42,337 bases of DNA, taken from positions 13,818 to 56,154 of the forward strand of contig NW_005434564.1 in NCBI RefSeq assembly GCF_000315625.1, written 5' to 3'. A program made the position numbers and the translations under genes. Of the stretch, positions 30,648-42,337 are shown one piece after another. The first letter of the stretch is position 1. The number at the start of each line of letters is the position of its first letter. The notes beneath the pieces are model-generated. The model had not been told where the DNA came from, made no database searches, and saw nothing but the letters and a program-made list of their open reading frames with translations. The stretch comes from Guillardia theta CCMP2712 (Eukaryota; Cryptophyceae; Pyrenomonadales; Geminigeraceae).

Positions 30648-32500
30648 ATGGCTGGCTCCGTGAGTGATCGCGAGGAGGAGATGGGGCGAGAGGAGTCGTC
30701 AAGCCGTTATCCTGTCATCAGTCACTGTACAGTACCCGCAAGGAGACATGAAAGTTTCAGCGAGAAGAGCCGAACATGGCTGAGAGTGAGCGTGGGATGC
30801 TTGGGCCTTGTTTTCCTCTTAGCCGTGATGCTTGCGCGGGGAGAGACGCCAGCAGGAGAGACTCAGCTCGCCATGGTCTACGTGAATGAGGACAATGCGG
30901 TTGTAAAACAAGTGCTCCCCTTCTGTTATGAAGCTCATTCAGCTTTTCCCTTCAGGTGCAAAGGAAAGCTGCTGAGCAGAGGCTCTTTCTCAAAGCCACG
31001 ACTGCTGGTGCCGATCTCCATGTACATCATCCATCTTCTCGCATGATTTCATTCTTGCCAGCTGAACAAGCTGCTCAAGATGCTAGAAAGGCCATGGATA
31101 TCCATAATTTACAGGTGCGATGTGAAACTGCCCTGTAGTCATCACAATCGGTACTCGCAGTCTCCTTCATCTTTCGGGATTCCCGTGGAATCGACCCAAG
31201 AGACAAGGATGGTAACTCTCGACTGACTTCTCTTGAATTCAGCTGATTGGTCATGTTCAGTACCCATGGAGTATGGATGGAGCTCGACGACGCATCTCCA
31301 GGGTCTACAGGGTTTCTGAATCTCCGTCAGGTTGCGAGCTGCCAGCTTGATTCAACAGATAGCATAATGTTTGCCTGCTGCAGATGATAGCGAATTTTAT
31401 AATCCAAGCCGGGATAACCATATGGTTTCATTCGAGTCAGAGCAGGTCCGATGCGCTCATACTCGTAAACTGATTTCTGACATTGATTTATCTCAGGGGT
31501 TGAATGCTTACAAGAGATATGATGGTGAGACTGAGATGTTTGGTTTGATTTTGATGGTGCTAAAGTTGGTGTGCCTATGAAAGAATCGGTTGGTAACCGC
31601 ATGATGAGGATTTATCCCACGACGAGGCCTTCAGTTCAAGACATCATCATCCGACATGCCCATGCAGATGAGTCAGATCTTTGCAAGACCGGGAAGCGAC
31701 AATCGCCCATCAACATTGAGCTCGACGTGGTCAACAAGAAGCTTCCTGTCATTTCTTGGAGAATTACAAATGCTGCGGAAGCAAAGTTTCGGCGAATGTC
31801 TGCCGGATCGGGACCAAGCGAAATGTTGATTCGTGAAGGAAATTGGAAGATGGTAAGAAATTTTACATTTTTGTTTTCTCCAAGGATCTGATATCCTTTT
31901 AGAACTACATCTTGGAGGGGCACGTGTATGAACTGGATCTAATGTATATTCACACACCAAGCGAGCATCGAATAGCAAGTCAGCGTTTCGAGATGGAGCT
32001 GCAGCTGTTTCTTCACTCAAAGTCGACTTCCACGTAATTGCTTCAGTATGGTTCTCCTATAGTTGACTCTGCTGGCAGTCAAATAGCCTTTGCGGTTGTG
32101 TTTGCACTAGAGGAAAAATCAACCCCCCAGGTTCACGCACTCTCGGAGACTCTTTACCGAGCGGCTTCGCTGGGCTCTTCTTCTATCCGCCTCGACTTCG
32201 GCTTGCTGTCTCTGGAGATTCTCTCACAGGTAACGGCGCTATCACCTCGCACGTCACCTCTGACTCTCCCGACAGACTCAGCGGATCGACCCGACTGCCA
32301 CCAACGCCGAGAGCTACTTCACCTACGATGGGTCCAGGACGCGCAAACCCTGCACAGAAAACGTTCGCTGGATCGTCCTCAAGAATCCGCTGCCCATCAG
32401 CAGGCTAGACCTGCAGGTCTTTAGAGAGTTTGCCAGCGGGCTCTCTAGGGATACCCAACCTCTCAATGGCCGAGAAGTAGAATCGCGTGAGCGAGCTTGA
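30648..32500 (+). CDS. Membrane-anchored alpha-carbonic anhydrase-related protein, two zinc ligands replaced
   Basis: The start lies in a strong Kozak-like context (GCCGCCATGG). An N-terminal cytosolic tail of about 45 residues precedes one transmembrane segment (VGCLGLVFLLAVMLA), so a type II topology is likely. After a linker with PWSMDGARRRI and DDSEFYNPSRDNHMV come alpha-CA signatures: GKRQSPINIELDVV; DLMYIHTPSEHRIASQRF; MELQLFLHSK; IAFAVVFALEE; SYFTYDGSRTRKPCTENV then RWIVLKNPLPIS; TQPLNGREVE. Active alpha-CAs bind zinc through His94, His96 and His119. Here the first aligns with Tyr (MYIH), the second is kept, and the third aligns with Gln (ELQL). The Thr199 equivalent is kept (GSRTR). 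Catalytic CO2 hydration is therefore unlikely, as in vertebrate CARPs. Short introns near 32036-32080 (45 nt) and 32230-32275 (46 nt) restore the frame. Convergent with the glutaredoxin gene, 60 bp between stops. Confidence 0.8.
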
Positions 32501-32560
32501 TTTACTTTAATTACATCACTGTCCTTCCGTATCCTGCACCAACTACAACTCACTTGTTCA

Positions 32561-33175
32561 TTACCCTTCTAGCTCGTCGAAGGTGTCGATCTGTGGAATA
32601 TGCGCAAGCTTCAGTCTCGTCATGAATTTCCCGTTGTTCAGCTCCTCATTCAAATCAACATCGTTTCCGACGAGAGTATGCACCACGCCGTCAAAGATGT
32701 AGAGCTGAGGGGTGCCATTCTCCCGGGCATAAGCAACACGCTCATGGATTCCGTTGATGTTCGGTAGAGCTTCATTGATATCAATTTCAACGAGATCGTG
32801 CCGCACATCTGCCAGAACAAAGCAAAGCATGGCCTTGATTTGATTCGATACAGGACAGTCCTTCTCCATGTACACTTCAACCGCTGGCTTCAAGGGACTG
32901 GGAGATCGAAACAGCTCATACGAAGTTCCTTCTCCTTTGCCTGCATTCCTGAAAATATTCGCAGCATTCGCGCGTGACCCTTTCAGGGACCCACTAGTCG
33001 CAGTAATTGATCTTCCTCTGCCTGTCCTCGGCCGGACATCCTTCAAGGCGAGTAGGTGGGGAGGGTGTGACGCAGTGAACGCAGCTGAAACATCCAGCAG
33101 CATCATGAAGCCCAGCAGGAGGATGTAGCTGGCGCTGCTTGCTCCGCCATGGGCGGTCGCTTCGCCCCGATGCAT
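32561..33175 (-). CDS. Plastid-type glutaredoxin-like protein with bipartite leader (intronless)
   Basis: A single frame of 204 codons. The N-terminus has a hydrophobic signal (ASYILLLGFMMLLDVSAA) ending at SAA-FTASHPP, with Phe at the expected +1 position, then a basic Ser/Arg-rich transit-like stretch to about residue 90. The glutaredoxin-like domain runs VEVYMEKDCPVSNQIKAML (active site CPVS: first Cys kept, second replaced by Ser, so monothiol type), LVEIDINEALPNINGIHERV, the cis-Pro motif ENGTPQLYIFDG and VGNDVDLNEELNNG. Monothiol glutaredoxins handle glutathionylated proteins or Fe-S clusters. Plastid or periplastid location is inferred from the leader. The domain is more diverged than typical CGFS proteins, so 'thioredoxin-fold, glutaredoxin-like' is the safe call. 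The start is the first ATG; the signal lies 15 residues in. Confidence 0.8.
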   Translation of the reverse strand: MHRGEATAHGGASSASYILLLGFMMLLDVSAAFTASHPPHLLALKDVRPRTGRGRSITATSGSLKGSRANAANIFRNAGKGEGTSYELFRSPSPLKPAVEVYMEKDCPVSNQIKAMLCFVLADVRHDLVEIDINEALPNINGIHERVAYARENGTPQLYIFDGVVHTLVGNDVDLNEELNNGKFMTRLKLAHIPQIDTFDELEG

Positions 33176-33907
33176 TGCGCCCGATCAACGATCCCCCAGT
33201 TTTTCAATCCCTTGTTGATATTCAACGATCAAATTTCAAATTAAAATACAACAGTTTCGAACACATTGAAACAAACCCAGAAGAGTCATATGCGGGCCCG
33301 CCTCAATTGGTTGGAAGAGACCATAACTTTGGCTGTATCATCAAAATCAGTTCTGAAATTTGAAAGTTTCATACAGCTCATTTCAGTGTTTAGGCAACTG
33401 CCACCCATTGAGAATTGGGGAGTTTTGCTTTTTTCCACTCTCATATTTCAATTTTGTATTGATTTTTTACAACTTTTCGAAATTTTGAAGGAAATGGTTC
33501 GAGATTGGTGATCGGTTTCGGCAATGGAAGTAGCGATGGCAGACTGTTTGTGGAAGAAGAGGAGGATAGAAGAGGAGCAGGCAAAGATGTAGTCATGGCA
33601 TGCGATGCACATAGAAAGACACAAGATGCAGCGAAAAACATTGAACAACGTGAGAAAAGGGTTGAAAGGGAGGGGGCGAGCAAGCAAGATCGAGATAAGA
33701 TCCTATCATGCAACTTCCTATCAAGCAGAATGAGCTCTCAGCGAATCGCGTCAACAACTCAACATGTCTTGGTCCGAGTTAATCGTCTGGATACCCAGCC
33801 ACATCGCTTCTCTCTCCTGCTCTTCTCCTTGTGCAAAGCTTGCATAACGAATCACTACCTACTTGTTCTCTTGCCCTTCTTACCTCTGTGTTCCCAGTCT
33901 TGCTCCC
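33176..33907. promoter_or_regulatory. Divergent 5' region of the glutaredoxin-like and KAP3 genes
   Basis: About 730 bp. The part at 33200-33500 is AT-rich and contains repeated AAATTTGAAA/GAAATTTC-type words. It resembles the AT-rich block at 38740-38930 in another divergent region. No exon seen. Confidence 0.4.
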
Positions 33908-36872
<2,965 letters not shown>

Positions 36873-37143
36873 GATGATTAGCATGTTATAGTGGAGATCA
36901 TGGGGGAACAGCGGTTGTTACGTGCTCCATGCTACTTGTTGCTGCTTCGCCGCGCACAAGTCTTTCCTCCCCCTTGCAGCCTCCGTCGCACCCTCCATCT
37001 CCTACTGCCCTCCCCGCATGTCAAGTTGGCCCTTTCCCCCATTGTGCTGCGTCCCTGGCACAGGATCGCTCAGACTTGGAGGAGAATGGAGCAGTCTCGC
37101 GCGCAGGAGCCGCAGTGCCTCATTTTTAGCTCTATTTGATTCA
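36873..37143. other. Tail-to-tail 3' spacer, KAP3 and orphan gene
   Basis: 270 bp shared 3' region between convergent stops (36872 and 37144). Pyrimidine-rich; no gene or structure seen. Confidence 0.6.
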
Positions 37144-38381
37144 TTAAGTGAAACGAAACCGAAAGTACTCCACCTCTCCCGTAACAAGATCTTGAATCTG
37201 ATCAAACCTGTCAGTTCCTCCTCCTCCTCCTCGCCCCCCTCCACGCGTGCACATTGTCCTCCCTAACCCTCACCCTCCGCCCTCTCCCTCCCTTCCTCCT
37301 TACCTGCAAGTAGTCCTTCCCTCCGTAGTTGCCCTCATGGATGGGCCCTGTGTAAATCTGCCCGTATCCCTTCCAGTGTCTGTGGTAGCCGTCGGAGCCC
37401 TGCAGGATGCACTCCAAGGCATGCCCGGGCTCTCCCTCCACGTTCAAGTAGTAGAAGCCTGCATGGACAAGGTCAGAGGTAGAAGAGGAGGAGGGCGAGA
37501 GGGGAGGGGGACGAGAGGGTAGGTGGGGAGGAGGGCAGGAAGGAGGAAGGGAAGTAGGCAAGAAGGCAGATAGGCAGGTAGGAAGAGCAGGAGAGAGAGA
37601 GATAGTTTGAGGGACCGAGAGATAGCTAGAACAAAGAGACAAGAGTGAAGGGAACGAGCAAGGAACACAAGGGAGATGGGGCGAAGAGCCAGTGCCTGCT
37701 GCGTCGATCTTGGAGACAGCGATACTTCCACGTTTCTTGTATCCTCCTTCCGTCAACCCAGAGGGTGCAGGACCGATGATAGCATCAACGTAGTCACCCA
37801 GGTCAGCGCTGTTCATGAAGTCGGAAGCATCTCCTTTCTGCAGGTGGTAATTAAGACCCTGACAACAATCACAGCAAGAGCATACGCTTGCTGCAACGCC
37901 GCTGGTGCCGCCATTCATCGCAACGTTATCAGCCGCAAAGAGCTGTGACAGCATGAGAAGCAAGTCGCAATGATAAGCAGTATGGGAGCAAACATGGGCA
38001 AAATTTGAGCAGTGTGGGGGAGAATTTGCCAGGAGTACAGAGGAGTGCTCACTCTTTGAGTCGAGAGGGTTTGTCTTGTTGGTTCTGAGATCTCATGCGA
38101 TTGATCAAGACCAAGAAGAATCATCAGGGCAGTCATGGCGGTGCCCATGGCGACAAGGAAAGCTTTTCTCTTCCAATTCGACCTGGCAATAACATAAGGT
38201 GCGCGAATCGGCAGAAGTTTGACCGTTGCATCCCCGCTCCTTCACTCTATCCTCCTTCCTTGATCACCTCACTCTCCTCCTCCTTGATCTCCTCCTCCTC
38301 CTCCTCCTCCTCCTCTCACCTTCCCTCCACTTGGAAGCTCCCATAGCCCAGCTCCATGTCGCCAACCTTCATCCCCGCCAT
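37144..38381 (-). CDS. Single-pass membrane protein of unknown function
   Basis: Exon 1 (38320-38381) encodes MAGMKVGDMELGYGSFQVEG. Exon 2 continues in frame as RSNWKRKAFLVAMGTAMTAL then MILLGLDQSHEI: a basic flank and one transmembrane helix, so a signal anchor with the C-terminus outside. Exon 3 (about 37690-37943) has LFAADNVAMNGGTSGVAASV, a Cys-rich CSCCDCCQGLNYHL, then NSADLGDYVDAIIGPAPSGL and YKKRGSIAVSKIDAAG. Exon 4 (about 37306-37460) has AGFYYLNVEGEPGHALECIL, then HWKGYGQIYTGPIHEGNYG. The last exon reads FDQIQDLVTGEVEYFRFRFT and stops at 37144. I recognise no family. The Cys cluster and aromatic-rich C-terminal part suggest a folded extracytosolic or lumenal domain. Splice sites are good GT-AG; the joins of exons 4 and 5 are approximate. 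Divergent with the K+ channel gene. Confidence 0.55.
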
Positions 38382-39211
38382 TCGCCCGAAATAGATCCGG
38401 TCTCACTTGGCACCCCTCATCCCCTACCCCCGGGCAGCCCGGTAACTCCTGCGGTAACTCACGGTTACTATGTCGAGTGAGGCTGTAACTGAACCGGAAC
38501 CCCCTGGGTCGTAATGATTTTGACTTAACTTTGAGTAAAAAAGGACCGTGACTGTCGCACAGGCGAGCTTGAAGAGAAAAGACAGCAACAACCAACTCTT
38601 ATAAGGCCGATTGCTGTCCCCCAAAATTAACTCATAACTTTACTTAAATGCGCGGCCGGGATGACCATTCCCCAATCATACATGCGGGTCCGAGTGACTT
38701 TTTTTTAGGTGGTCAAGCTTGTCAGGTGCCGGTGCGACAATGAACGGCTAGAAAACCAAATTACAATGTTCAAAATTTGAAAAGTTTGTGAAACTATTCA
38801 AGTTTTGACATTTATTTCGAAGGTCGCTGTGATCTCTAGAATCACTTTTTGTACTCAACTTGGATAGTCGGAGCCTCTAGCAAAATTCTGAATTTAAATC
38901 CTAAAATTTGAAATTTCATGAGCTCGTGAACAGAGACACTGAATTGGGATCGGGCTATGAAAGCCCTTCTGCCCATGATGTCTGTGGGTTATGGCAGACA
39001 ATGATCTGATCAGTATCGGCTTGGTTGCAAGAAGGAGAGGAGAGGAGAGGAGACTGAGAGGAGAGGAGACTGAGAGGAGAGGAGAGGAGACGGGAGGGGA
39101 GGGGAGGGGAGGAGACGGGACGGAGGGGGAGAGGACAAGATGGGTTCAAGAGAAGGAGGAAGCACATGGAGTCTTGACAGCGCGGGGCAGAAGCAGAGGA
39201 CAGATTAAGCG
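38382..39211. promoter_or_regulatory. Divergent 5' region of the orphan and K+ channel genes
   Basis: About 830 bp. 38390-38520 has C-rich and GTAACT/GGTTAC words next to CCGGG palindromes, a weak version of the ACCCC-plus-GC arrangement seen elsewhere. 38740-38930 is AT-rich with AAATTTGAAA words. 39028-39130 is a GGAGA repeat. No exon seen. Confidence 0.45.
39028..39130. repeat. GAGAG/GGAGA minisatellite 5' of the K+ channel
   Basis: Tandem GGAGA pentamers with GACTGA and GGGGA variants, about 80 bp before the predicted start at 39212. It could lie in the 5' UTR. Confidence 0.85.
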
Positions 39212-42200
39212 ATGGAAGCGAACATCACGCCGAAGATCGCCTTCAGCAATCTCTTCAATGGCGCCGAAGAGCATGCCGCGAACGGCAGCGCTGCGATGAA
39301 GCGGAGCAAGACCATAAAGCGAGAGAAGACTGTTCATTTGTTTGCGGCGTCATCTCAGAACCTTTCTGAATATGAAGATGCCAACCATGACAACGATAAG
39401 GACATCGAAAAGGAAGAGCAGGGCAGGACGGCTCTCTTCTACCCGGACTTTCCATGGGGCGTGGAGGGGTTGTCAGGGCGTAAGAGCTCGATCGTGCTGA
39501 TATTGTTCGATGTGCTCTCCGTGCTTTCCTGCTTGTATGTTGCAGGGACGGTCCCTTACGTCGTCGGGTTCGCTGGAGTCATCAAGAACGCAGGACAATG
39601 CGTGTTCTACGGTACAGACAGCGAGACCCGATGGTTAGCTGGGTTGGACGTCATCACAGATTTTGTCTTCTGCTGTGACATCGTGCTGCACTTCTATACA
39701 GCAAGATGGGTGCTGATCTCGGACGGGCTGCAGGTGCTGCTGCTGTTGCAATTTTCTTTCTTCCTCCTTGTCATGCTCACGTTGCACTCAGCGTTGGGTC
39801 CTGGTGGATGACCTGCAGGAGATTCGCGACCTCTACCTTAAGAACGAGTTCATCTATGATGCTTTCGGGCAAATTCCCTGGCACTACATCGACGTATGAC
39901 TTCATCTTGCCCCCTCTCCTCCTCCGCCTCCTCCGCCTCTTCTTCCTCCGCGTTTCGATCTCATTGTTTCATTCACCCTCCCGGTGTCTCCTCTGTCTCC
40001 TCTTCCGATCCCCTGTCCAGCATCTTTCGTTCCTGCCTGCTCGTTTGCCTTGTTTTCTCTTCCTAGCTCTTCTCATTTCAATCTCCAGTGTATCATCCCT
40101 AGCGCCCCCCAGGAGCTCAAGGCCCTGCGTCTTTTTCGTCTTCTCAAGTTGTCAGGCATGAATCGGCTGGAGGCCCGCGTGCTGCGCCTAGGAGGAGATT
40201 ACCGCTCCTTGCGCTTCATCTATCCTCTCATTAAGCTCATCGTCATCATCATGGTATTTGCTCACTGGATGGTAAGGCAACAAACTCCCGCCGGTCGCTT
40301 CCTCCCTTCCTCTCCCTCCCCTTCCTCTAGTCCCACTTCTCATATCTTCTCTTCAACTCACTTCTCCTACCAGTGCTGCCTCTGGTTCTGGGTCGGCTTT
40401 CCCGACGGCTGGACGGTCAACCAAGGGATCGTCGCGGGCAGCAGCAAACTTCCGCAGGAGGCTTACTATGAGTGGATCACAGCCTTCTACTGGTCCATCA
40501 CGAGTAAGTCTCTTTCTCCTTGTCCTTGTCCTCGTCTTCCTCCTCGTCCTCGTACTAGTCCTGGTCGTGGTCCTGGTCCTGGTCCTGGTCGTGGTCCTCC
40601 TCCTCCTCCACCTCCTCCTCGCTCTTCTTTCCCTCCTCTTGAACTGTCTTGTCCGTCCTCCCGCCCTTTTGCTGAACTTCGCTCGTCTTCCTCCTTGATC
40701 TTCTTTCTGAGCTGTCATGCAGCAATGACGACGATTGGCTACGGCGACATCTCAGCCACGACCTCCAACGAGCGAACGCTGGCAGTAGTCACAATGATCC
40801 TGGGATGCGGCATGTTTGCGTGGACGACGGGAAGGATCACGTCTCTTCTCACCTCCTCTTCCTCTTGCACTCGTCGTTTCATGGAGAAGATAGACGAGCT
40901 GCAGGTCCGTTTCCCTTCCTCCTCCTCCTCCTCCTCCTCCTCCTTCCTCCATGTTTTGCCGGAACGTGCTCTTGTTCCGCATCATTCTGTTCATAGTCTG
41001 ACTGGATCCTTGTATCACTCCTTACCTTCGGCTCCTCCCTTGGTTTCCTCCATCTGTCTCCTTGCTCGCCTCCACCACATGTGTTTTGACGCTTTTCCAT
41101 TCCCTTAGTCGCTCCTCCCTCATACTCACCTCTTTGCTCTTCACATCCTCCGCCCTCTGACGGATCCTCGCCGTTCCTGCAGGAGTTCATGGAGGCGAGG
41201 GGGATATCGCTCGGGCTGCGGAAGGAGCTGTTTCAGTTCTACTACGTCAAGTTCCCAGCCCGCGTGATGTTCGACGAGGCTTTCCTTCTACAAGACATCC
41301 CGAAGGACCTGAGGAGAAAAATTTATCTTGAGCTATTTAGGTGATTGACCTCCTCCTCCTCCTCCTCCTCCTCCTCCTCTTCCTCTTCCTCCTCCTCCTC
41401 CTCCTTCCCCCCCTCCTTTCCTCCTCCCCCCCTTTCTCCTCCTTCTCTCCTCTTCCTCCTCATCCATCGTTACCATGACTTCCTTATATCGTCCCGTCCT
41501 TCTTCGCCCATTTTCATCCACCTTCTTGTTTCCTCCCTCTTTGATTTCTTCCCCCTCCTTGCGCAGAGACGTGGTCAAGACCGTCCCACTCTTCGCCATG
41601 TGCGACGAGGACGTGCAGCAGGAGATTTGCTACCACCTGCGGCTCAGCTTCGTGTCCCCGGGATCCATCATTATGAAGGAGGACGAAGTTCCGACCCATC
41701 TCTACGTCGTTCGCATCGGCCGAGTGGAACTGAGCAAGAAGTCGTCGACGCTCATGATAGCGGAGAAGGGAGCGATCTTCGGGGAGAACGCCATCTTCGG
41801 CCTCTCTCCCACTGGGAGGAGAACCCGCACTGCATGCGCTCTGACTATGTGCGAGCTCTGTATGTTGTCGGTGGACGACGTCCGGTTTCTCCTCGAGGAG
41901 AAGAAGAGCTTCTCGTACACGCTTCAGAACCTCCTCACCTCTCACTTCAGCTCATTGCAGGTGTTTGTCTGGCACTCACATCTCCTCTCTTCCTCCTCCT
42001 CCTGTCCAGTTTGCTGTCTCACCCTTCTCGTCTTCCCATGATGATCCTTGTGACTGCATATCCTTCCTCCTCTTCTGCCTCTTGATGTTCGCTCCTCCTC
42101 CTCCTCCTCCCCCCCTTCTTCTCACCTTCTCCGCAGTTGGCCGTGCGGGGTCAAAAGTCTCCCATCCCTTTTCGGCATTTCTATTGTGTCAACTGGAAGC

Positions 42201-42235
42201 ATCTCAAGCTGGCAAAAGCAAGGCTGCTGAAGCAG
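39212..42235 (+). CDS. Voltage-gated-type K+ channel with cyclic-nucleotide-binding-like domain (EAG/KCNH- or plant Shaker-like); 3' end outside window
   Basis: Six-transmembrane pore subunit. Exons are 39212-39733, 39792-39894, 40089-40271, 40374-40503, 40733-40904, 41183-41340, 41567-41960 and 42137-42235, continuing past the edge. S1 is IVLILFDVLSVLSCLYVAGT; S2 LDVITDFVFCCDIVLHFYTA, then WVLVDDLQEIRDLYLKN and GQIPWHYID (S3 region). S4 is ELKALRLFRLLKLSGMNRL with R-x2-R-x2-K. S5 is LIKLIVIIMVFAHWM, and the pore turret has CCLWFWVGFPDGW and AYYEWITAFYWSIT. The filter exon reads TTMTTIGYGDISA, a K+ signature. S6 is LAVVTMILGCGMFAWTTGRI. The C-linker has EFMEARGISLGLRKELFQFY and DIPKDLRRKIYLELF, then the binding-like fold: PLFAMCDEDVQQEICYHLRL, HLYVVRIGRVELS, GAIFGENAIFGLSP and RRTRTACALTMCEL. 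Whether it binds cAMP/cGMP is open. Introns are C+T-rich. Confidence 0.88.
41350..41460 (+). repeat. CTC trinucleotide tract in a K+ channel intron
   Basis: (CTC)n with TTC and CCC interruptions between the C-linker exon (ends 41340) and the binding-domain exon (starts 41567). Similar tracts lie in the introns at 40520-40640 and 40915-40950. Confidence 0.9.
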
Positions 42236-42245
42236 GTGAGAAAGA

Positions 42246-42337
42246 GGAGGCGAAACAAATGAGGGAGGAGCAGAGGGAAGAGAAGACGGGAGAGGAGAGA
42301 AGAGGAGAGGAGAGGAGAGAGGAGAGGAGAGGAGAGG
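42246..42337. repeat. GGAGA pentamer array at the right edge
   Basis: Purine-rich sequence becoming tandem GGAGA pentamers up to the window end, within the K+ channel intron that starts at 42236. Confidence 0.85.

Overview
This window is a gene-dense, intron-rich piece of a eukaryotic nuclear genome, most likely from a flagellated microalga with a red-lineage complex plastid; a cryptophyte fits best, but that is inference. Evidence: (i) two predicted proteins start with a signal peptide followed by an aromatic residue at the expected cleavage site (AMA-WAP and SAA-FTA), resembling the ASAFAP-type bipartite leaders of red complex plastids, and one adds a twin-arginine lumen signal; (ii) there is a land-plant-like DPE2 glucanotransferase; (iii) there is a kinesin-II subunit (KAP3), implying flagella; (iv) introns are GT-AG and numerous, either very short (about 41-51 nt) or longer and filled with polypurine/polypyrimidine tracts. 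One 100-N assembly gap lies at 20982-21081. Most long single-frame ORFs rich in S, P, L, E, R or G are translations of these tracts, not genes. Layout, left to right. 0.5-7.8 kb (-): DPE2, 3' end outside the window. 9.3-11.45 kb (+): FG-GAP beta-propeller protein resembling ITFG2. 11.67-12.74 kb (-): zinc-ribbon/WW protein. 13.36-14.56 kb (-): ribosomal protein eS17, divergent from 14.71-16.64 kb (+), an unknown predicted thylakoid-lumen protein. 17.1-19.6 kb (-): kelch propeller. 19.65-20.32 kb (-): SAM-like coiled-coil protein, possibly the 5' part of the kelch gene. 21.39-23.04 kb (+): multi-pass RING-H2 protein. 23.08-24.59 kb (-): RMDN/FAM82-like protein. 25.11-25.75 kb (+): intronless dual-specificity phosphatase. 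25.88-29.0 kb (-): FIST-domain sensor. 30.65-32.5 kb (+): membrane-anchored carbonic anhydrase-related protein lacking two zinc ligands. 32.56-33.18 kb (-): intronless plastid-type glutaredoxin. 33.9-36.87 kb (+): KAP3. 37.14-38.38 kb (-): membrane-anchored orphan. 39.2-42.2 kb (+): voltage-gated-type K+ channel with a cyclic-nucleotide-binding-like domain, 3' end outside the window. Organisation. There is no operon and no single pathway. Genes sit as divergent pairs sharing 5' regions and tail-to-tail pairs whose stop codons are only about 40-270 bp apart. Themes are storage-glucan metabolism, plastid redox and lumen biology, flagellar transport/microtubules and signalling. Several divergent or upstream intergenic regions contain a C-rich ACCCC tract followed by a GC-rich island built from GACTC/GTCAC-type words; these are the main non-coding structures no gene explains. 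Exon limits come from reading splice sites and protein similarity by eye; values marked approximate need transcripts.
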